Shown here piece after piece: positions 58,985 through 64,000 of a stretch of DNA of 64,000 nt (position 1 is its first letter; each line of letters begins with the position of its first letter). Position numbers and translations under genes: made by a program. The notes beneath the pieces were generated by a model, which worked only from the letters and a program-made list of their open reading frames with translations, was not told where the DNA came from and did not search any database. The stretch is from Craterostigma plantagineum (taxonomy: Eukaryota > Streptophyta > Magnoliopsida > Lamiales > Linderniaceae), in the NCBI GenBank assembly GCA_027422505.1, contig JAPQWV010000005.1:18580001-18644000 (forward strand), given 5' to 3'.

Positions 58985-59645
58985 TACGGTATATATTTAC
59001 ATAATGGTACGGTTAACCTGCATATTACGGTACTCTGTTTGTAAACAATATGGTACGGTAATACGAAAGACAAGGTACTTCATATCTTCTGTTTATGGTA
59101 CGCCATATATTTATATAATGGTACGGTTAACCGGCATAGTATGGTACTCTGTTTGTAAACAATATGGTACGGTAATAATGGTGACAAGGTACTTCATATC
59201 TTCTGTTTATGGTACGCCATATATTTATATAATGGTACGGTTCCGGCATAGTATGGTACTCTGTTTGTAAAAATATGGTACGGTAATAATAGTGACAAGG
59301 TACTTCACATCTTCTGTTTATGGTACGCAATATATTTATATAATGGTAGGGTTAACCGGCATAGTATGGTACTCTGTTTGTAAACAATATGGTACGGTAA
59401 TAACGGTGACAAGGTACTTCATATCTTCTTTTTATGGTACGCCATATATTTATATAATGGTACGGTTAACCTGCATAGTACGGTACTCTGTTTGTAAACA
59501 ATATGGTATGGTAATACGAAAGACAAGGTACTTCATATCTTCTGTTTATGGTACGCCATATATTTATATAATGGTACCGTTAACCTGCATAGTATGGTAC
59601 TTTGTATGTAAAAGATATGGCACGGTAATATCGTTTACGGTTTAG
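58985..59645. repeat. Tandem array A, period about 115 bp, inside the MULE
   Basis: Six units, with ATAATGGTACGGTTAACC as marker near 59000, 59118, 59230, 59340, 59456 and 59574. Each unit carries about five GTAC tetramers in fixed places (GGTACGG, GGTACTC, GGTACGG, GGTACTTC, GGTACGCC). ORFs across it are repeat translations. Confidence 0.85.
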
Positions 59646-59931
59646 GTACTTAAGTTCTGTTTTGCTATGCTTAATAATGGTACGGTTAACCTGTATATTA
59701 TGGTACTCTGTAGATAAAAGATAAGATACGGTCATGGTACTGCATAGAACTACACAACACATAGAAAACTACAAAACACAGCACATCACTTGGCACTGAC
59801 CGTCCATGCACAAAAGAAAAACCAACATAAACAACAAAAGGTCTCCAAATAGTCTCGTCCCCAACTCAAAATAAGTTAACCAAACTAAACAATACAGTCT
59901 CCAATAGAGTCTCACAGCATATTCAAGAAAC

Positions 59932-62452
59932 TTACTGAATAAGATCTAGCATACAACTATGCTCGTCACGTAAAATGCGAGCATCCATAGAAGCACGATA
60001 CACATCCATGTTGACGTCTTTGCCATATTTCTTGAACTCTGGGGTGTCGACAGCGTACTCCTCTATGGTCAAACAGGCATGCACCCCGCAGTCTACGTCG
60101 CCAAATTGGGGCCGGTTAAACTCTGGATCCACGGTCTTCTTACATAGATACTCGTACTTCAGTGCCCAATACTTCGTCAGAAAATCAGCCTGCACAATAC
60201 AAAAATGACATTAACGCAGAACTGCAACATAGTCGACGGAATATGCCCAATGTTAAAATTTACGAATGCTCTAGCGGCCCAGGTCATCTTATGTGAGGCC
60301 ATTGGATCTCGAATGTAGAAATTTCGCTCGTTGACCTTGTAGACGAGCACTCCCCAATGGTTACCTGTATTCACAGGCGTCAACACGTATGCCAATTCTG
60401 TCAACGCATGGCCATCAAGCCGCTCTAGCCATGCCCGACTACCCCCGCCATCTCCTCGACGAACCTCTCTAGCTGATCACCTTCCACGTTCCTCTTTCTC
60501 GATGTCTTATGTATCTTGGTCCAGTAGTCCCCTTGCACAAAACTTGAGAGGACAAAGACGCGTGTTTTCCCGAAGATCCCCGCGGATTGCCGTGTCAAAC
60601 AATCAACGAACGCATCGATAACGTTTGACTTAAGCATATCACGGAAGAGCAGCATATAGAATCCTTGTGCATCGACAGCGGCAATGTCGCTTTGCCAAAC
60701 GACGTCGCTGCATAAGGATTAATTGCACATTTCAAAAAGTAATCAAATGAATACCATCGAAACATTGAAGAAAACGTACCTAAGCTTCTTCGCTTTAAGG
60801 TATGCGTCGATGCACTGACGCTGTTCCGCAGGGATCTCGCTTCGGGCGGCATAGACGAATGTATCCGAGAACTTCGAACAGTATGTCACTGACGGCTCTC
60901 GACCAGTCTCGGCAGCCTCGACATCAATCACCGCAACTTTATTTTTTGCCGTCCCTTCTTTGTGGCCGCTGAGGAGTTGAATCTGGTGTCATAAATGTCG
61001 AATTTCTCCGCTTTTTACGACCGATTCGGCCTCGCACCGTTCGAGCAATCGACGAAGCCTTAGCCTCCTCGGCCTTATCCTCAGCGGTCTTATCCTCCGC
61101 GGCCTTATCCTCCTCATCCTCATCTTGTGCTCCTTCTTCCTCACTAACCGCAACCTCCGCTTGATCCTCATCTCTATCCTCAACATTGTCCTCCTCGGCC
61201 TTCTCACCGTCGCTATGAGCCATCTCCTCGGCCGTATCATCGCCCTCACTGTGCATGTCCTCGGCCCTATCCTCAGCCCTATCCTCGGCCCTATCCTTAG
61301 CCCTATCATAGCCCTACCTGTGAGCCATATCCGGTGCCTTATCATCACCCCCATCATCGCTCACATCCCTACCCTTAGCCTCACCCTCTTTCTCATCCCC
61401 TCGTTCATTAGCCTCAGCCTCTTCCTCCTCCCTCGCATCCTCGCTGGACACATCATCCTTCGACGTCCGAACATTGGACCTTAAATCTTTAATAACTTCG
61501 TCCTTCAATCCCAACTCGGCTTCCAACATCTCCACACGAGCACTCAACTCTAAATGAGATCCGCCAATGCCTCCATCAACCTTAACCACACATAATTCAT
61601 TCAACATTTAGAAACAAAGCAAATAATACCTAAAAAGTAGGGAATTTTATACCTTCGGCAGCAAATTTATCGGATGAACGAACTTCAATTCTTTCTTTGT
61701 TGGGTATATTGGGACGACGGAGGCAATTGCAGCCAATTCAACCTCCGCAGCGATTACGTCATTCGGAATCCTACCTTCATCCCAATTGAACATACGGGGA
61801 AACATATACATATCCCGCTTTTGCGCCAACGAGGGCACTCGCTCATACTTCCAAATCTGAAAGTCATTGAATTCATCAATAAACACATGAAAGGGTAAAC
61901 TCATAACGTAATGGAGAGTATTACCATTAACCCAATAGTGCACCCGTTCATCATTAGGGTGGACGAGTCGATCCGCAATGGACTCGCAACCGTTTGCTTT
62001 ATCTCGACGACCAAAAACTCATGCCCCGCCCTTCCCCACGTGTACTCGCCCATCATGTCGACGTCGTCGACGTACGCATTCGCGAACGACGGGTTTTTCG
62101 AATTACCCATCGGGAATAATACACAATTAAACAGAAAAAGAACGAACAACCTAACGAACTCATCCTTGTTCTCCCTCCCAAACTTTCCTACAAACTCATT
62201 CAACAACTCTAAGATTTTTTTACGGGTCACATTGCCATTTTTCTTACCAAAAAGCCGTTCAACGGTTTTCGATTCCATTTTCGAATTTAGGTCAACGGGC
62301 TGTCCTACGTTATGCAAGCCCATTAATACACTAAATTCCTGTGGGGAGAATACCACATTCGTATTCTCCCCCAACCTAAACGTGTTCGCCTCTACACTAT
62401 AACGCTTTATCAATGCCATGATTCGAGCAAACGAATGCGACATCTTAGGCAT
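59932..62452 (-). CDS. Ulp1-like (C48) cysteine protease carried by the MULE
   Basis: Order on the minus strand: N-terminal domain typical of plant ULP-like transposon genes (62452 to about 61650; VVFSPQEFSVLMGLHNVGQP, HYWVNGNTLHYVMSLPFHVF); a very acidic Glu/Asp/Ala linker (about 61600-60950); then the peptidase. Catalytic residues are present: His in TPVNTGNHWGVLVYKV, Asp in FYIRDPM, Gln and Cys in RPQFGDVDCGVHACL. C48 enzymes remove SUMO or related modifiers; the substrate here is unknown. Introns are likely near 60190-60268 and 60714-60780. Single-base shifts occur near 61975 and 60445 (GGGGG one base short). It is convergent with the transposase, with the arrays in between. Confidence 0.78.
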
Positions 62453-62620
62453 ATCTAAAAAAATGAAACGGGGACCTTTTTAAAGCTTCTTTTTTATCAG
62501 GGGTCAAGCTACCCTTCAAATTGCTCATGGTAGATCGAAAGAGCGAAGGATGGCACCTGGAAGCCAGCTCAAATCTGTTGCGCGGAGGCATTTCTGCAAA
62601 AAAGCAAAACTGTTAACAAG

Positions 62621-63185
62621 CAGTACCATTTTATTCACACAAGGGGTACCAATTTGCCCAAACAGAGGGTTACCAAATACAGTGATAATGTAGTACCAAA
62701 AAAAATTGACCCCATTTTCGAAAAACCCACTATTAACAAGCAGTACCATTTTATTCTCACAAGGGGTACCAATTTGCCCAAACAGAGGGTACCAAATGTA
62801 GTGATAATGTAGTACAAAAAAAATTGACCCCATTTTCGAAAAACCCACTGCCCAGTACCATTTTATTCACACAAGGAGTACCAATTTTCCCAAACAGAGG
62901 GTACCAAATGCAGTCATAATGTAGTACCAAAACAAATTGACCACATTCAAAAAAACCAGTTAACAAGTAGTACCATTTTATTCACACAAGGGGTACTAAT
63001 TTTCTCAAACAGAGAGTATCAAATGCAGTGATAATGTAGTACCAAAACAAATTGACCCCATTCGGAAAAATCACTGTTAACACGCAGTACCATTTTATTC
63101 ACACAAGGGGTACCAATTTGCCCAAACAGATAGTACCAAAAGCAGTGATAATGTAGTACCAAAACAAATTGACCCCATTCGACAA
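62621..63185. repeat. Tandem array B, period about 115 bp, inside the MULE
   Basis: Five units, with AGTACCATTTTATTCACAC as marker near 62621, 62741, 62853, 62968 and 63085. Each unit has four GTAC tetramers (AGTACC, GGTACC, GGTACC, AGTACC). The sequence differs from the array at 58985-59645, but period and GTAC density are alike. It lies upstream of the ULP gene and near the right TIR. Confidence 0.85.
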
Positions 63186-63759
63186 ACCAAAATCGACCCA
63201 TTCCAAAAAACCCAAATCGATACTATCCACCCATCTGAACACGCACAAAAAACCCTAATCGAAAAATAAATCAATCTCATTCCAAAAACACGCAGCCATT
63301 GTTACGAACACTAACCGAAAATGCTTAAACACAACGAATTACGGCAAAATCAAACTAGATACAAGCCTATTGATAACGAAAATACCGCGACGACGAACGA
63401 GGGGACAGACAGACGGAAATACTGCGAATGACTTACCTATCGATTTCAGACGGGCAATACCACGATGAACTAGTAGACAGACGGGCAATACCGCGGCGAA
63501 CGAAGGGAACAAGGTCGATTTCTGGGATTAAATCGTGCGATTTGGAAAAGGGTTGTGCAGTTTTTTTTATGAAGGAAAGAACGTGAAATAAGAAAAACAG
63601 GTAAAAGATGTAAATAAGCAGTTTTAGTAGGGGTAAATCCGTCAGTTAGGTACCTATCAGTAGAATAAAATTCAACTAGGTACCTAGTTTAAAAATCCAT
63701 CTGACAAGGGACTGATCTGTTTTATATTTGTTGAAGTAGGTATTTAAGTGTTGAATCCC
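63186..63759. other. Right subterminal region of the MULE
   Basis: Non-coding. It holds a near-duplicate phrase (GACGAACGAGGGGACAGACAGACGG and similar) at about 63392-63500 and the right TIR from about 63640. It is probably the promoter side of the ULP gene. Confidence 0.45.
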
Positions 63760-64000
63760 CAAAAAAAGTTCAACTTTTGGTATATGATTTCCTAACAAAA
63801 AAATGTAAAAAACAAAAAAAAAAAATCCTGTAATGGATGACCGTTGCAATTTTAAAAAATGAAAAAAAAAATATGTATGATTTGTTTGTTCGGGTTATTT
63901 GTTTGATTTCGCGTTTTTTTGTTTTTTATTTTTAATAATTGCAACGGACATCCCATAGCAGAATTTTTAATGTTTTTTATTTTACACTTTGTAATGGAAA

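Larger units (their letters stand above)
54537..63760. mobile_element. 9.2-kb MULE with transposase and Ulp1-like protease
   Basis: The terminal repeats are imperfect but long (about 115 bp). Starts are CGGGAATCTACACTTAAATAC on the left and GGGGATTCAACACTTAAATAC on the right in reverse complement; shared inner blocks are TTTGTCAGA or CTTGTCAGA and CTAGGTACC. Flanks are A-rich on both sides, so a target duplication cannot be judged. It holds a plus-strand transposase (55243-57487) and a minus-strand Ulp1-like gene (59932-62452), convergent. MULEs with ULP genes are known in Arabidopsis (Kaonashi group) and melon (CUMULE). Confidence 0.85.

Noticed and set aside
57650..59760. Several overlapping ORFs of 60-117 residues on both strands rich in Tyr, Val and Gly
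   Set aside because: They translate the GTAC tandem repeats; the same peptide recurs at the repeat period and nothing resembles a protein family.
62525..63280. Minus-strand ORFs with repeated phrases such as GQIGTPCVNKMVL
   Set aside because: Translations of the ~115-bp array at 62621-63185, not genes.

Overview
The window is nuclear DNA of a dicot flowering plant. Host genes have many short introns with GT/AG borders, every one of them has clear plant relatives, and the spaces between them are packed with plant transposon families. I cannot name the species; an asterid would fit, but weakly.

Seven host genes can be read. In order they are: 40S ribosomal protein S16 (+, 1170-1607); a WS/DGAT O-acyltransferase (-, 2110-4505); a filament-like plant coiled-coil protein (-, 6126-8823); poly(A)-binding protein (-, 12503-16678); a PTEN2-type phosphatase (+, 18897-22507); a D3-type cyclin (+, 28698-30058); and TIC21/PIC1 of the chloroplast inner envelope (+, 48688-51637). 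They are unrelated housekeeping or developmental genes with no operon-like logic.

Transposons fill most of the rest. 0.3-0.9 kb: one short Helitron inside another. 4.7-5.7 kb: a hAT element with a second hAT element inside it. 10.4-12.3 kb: a solo LTR. 17.1-18.0 and 30.5-31.2 kb: two copies of one hAT family in opposite orientation. 22.9-23.8 kb: two short inverted-repeat elements. 24.0-28.4 kb: a Mutator-like element (MULE) with a perfect 9-bp target duplication, carrying a transposase and a convergent plant-mobile-domain gene between two palindrome arrays. 32.1-33.2 kb: more short Helitrons. 34.6-40.9 kb: a nearly complete L1-type LINE. 41.8-45.9 kb: the 3' part of an Athila-like Ty3 element. 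46.0-46.7 kb: a fold-back element beside a short MULE derivative. 51.8-54.5 kb: a hAT-like repeat and a copia remnant. 54.5-63.8 kb: a 9.2-kb MULE with a MuDR-type transposase and a convergent Ulp1-like cysteine protease, full of GTAC-centred repeats.

The most interesting material is the repeat architecture. Two different MULEs carry dense clusters of short symmetric motifs that look like transposase binding sites, and the clusters of the 9.2-kb MULE recur in two short non-autonomous elements elsewhere in the window. The U3 part of the Ty3 LTRs carries an array built on CACGGCCGTG just upstream of the TATA box.

Caution: many otherwise intact genes are broken by single-base gains or losses, usually in short runs of one base. 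This looks like residual long-read assembly error, so broken frames here are not by themselves evidence of pseudogenes.
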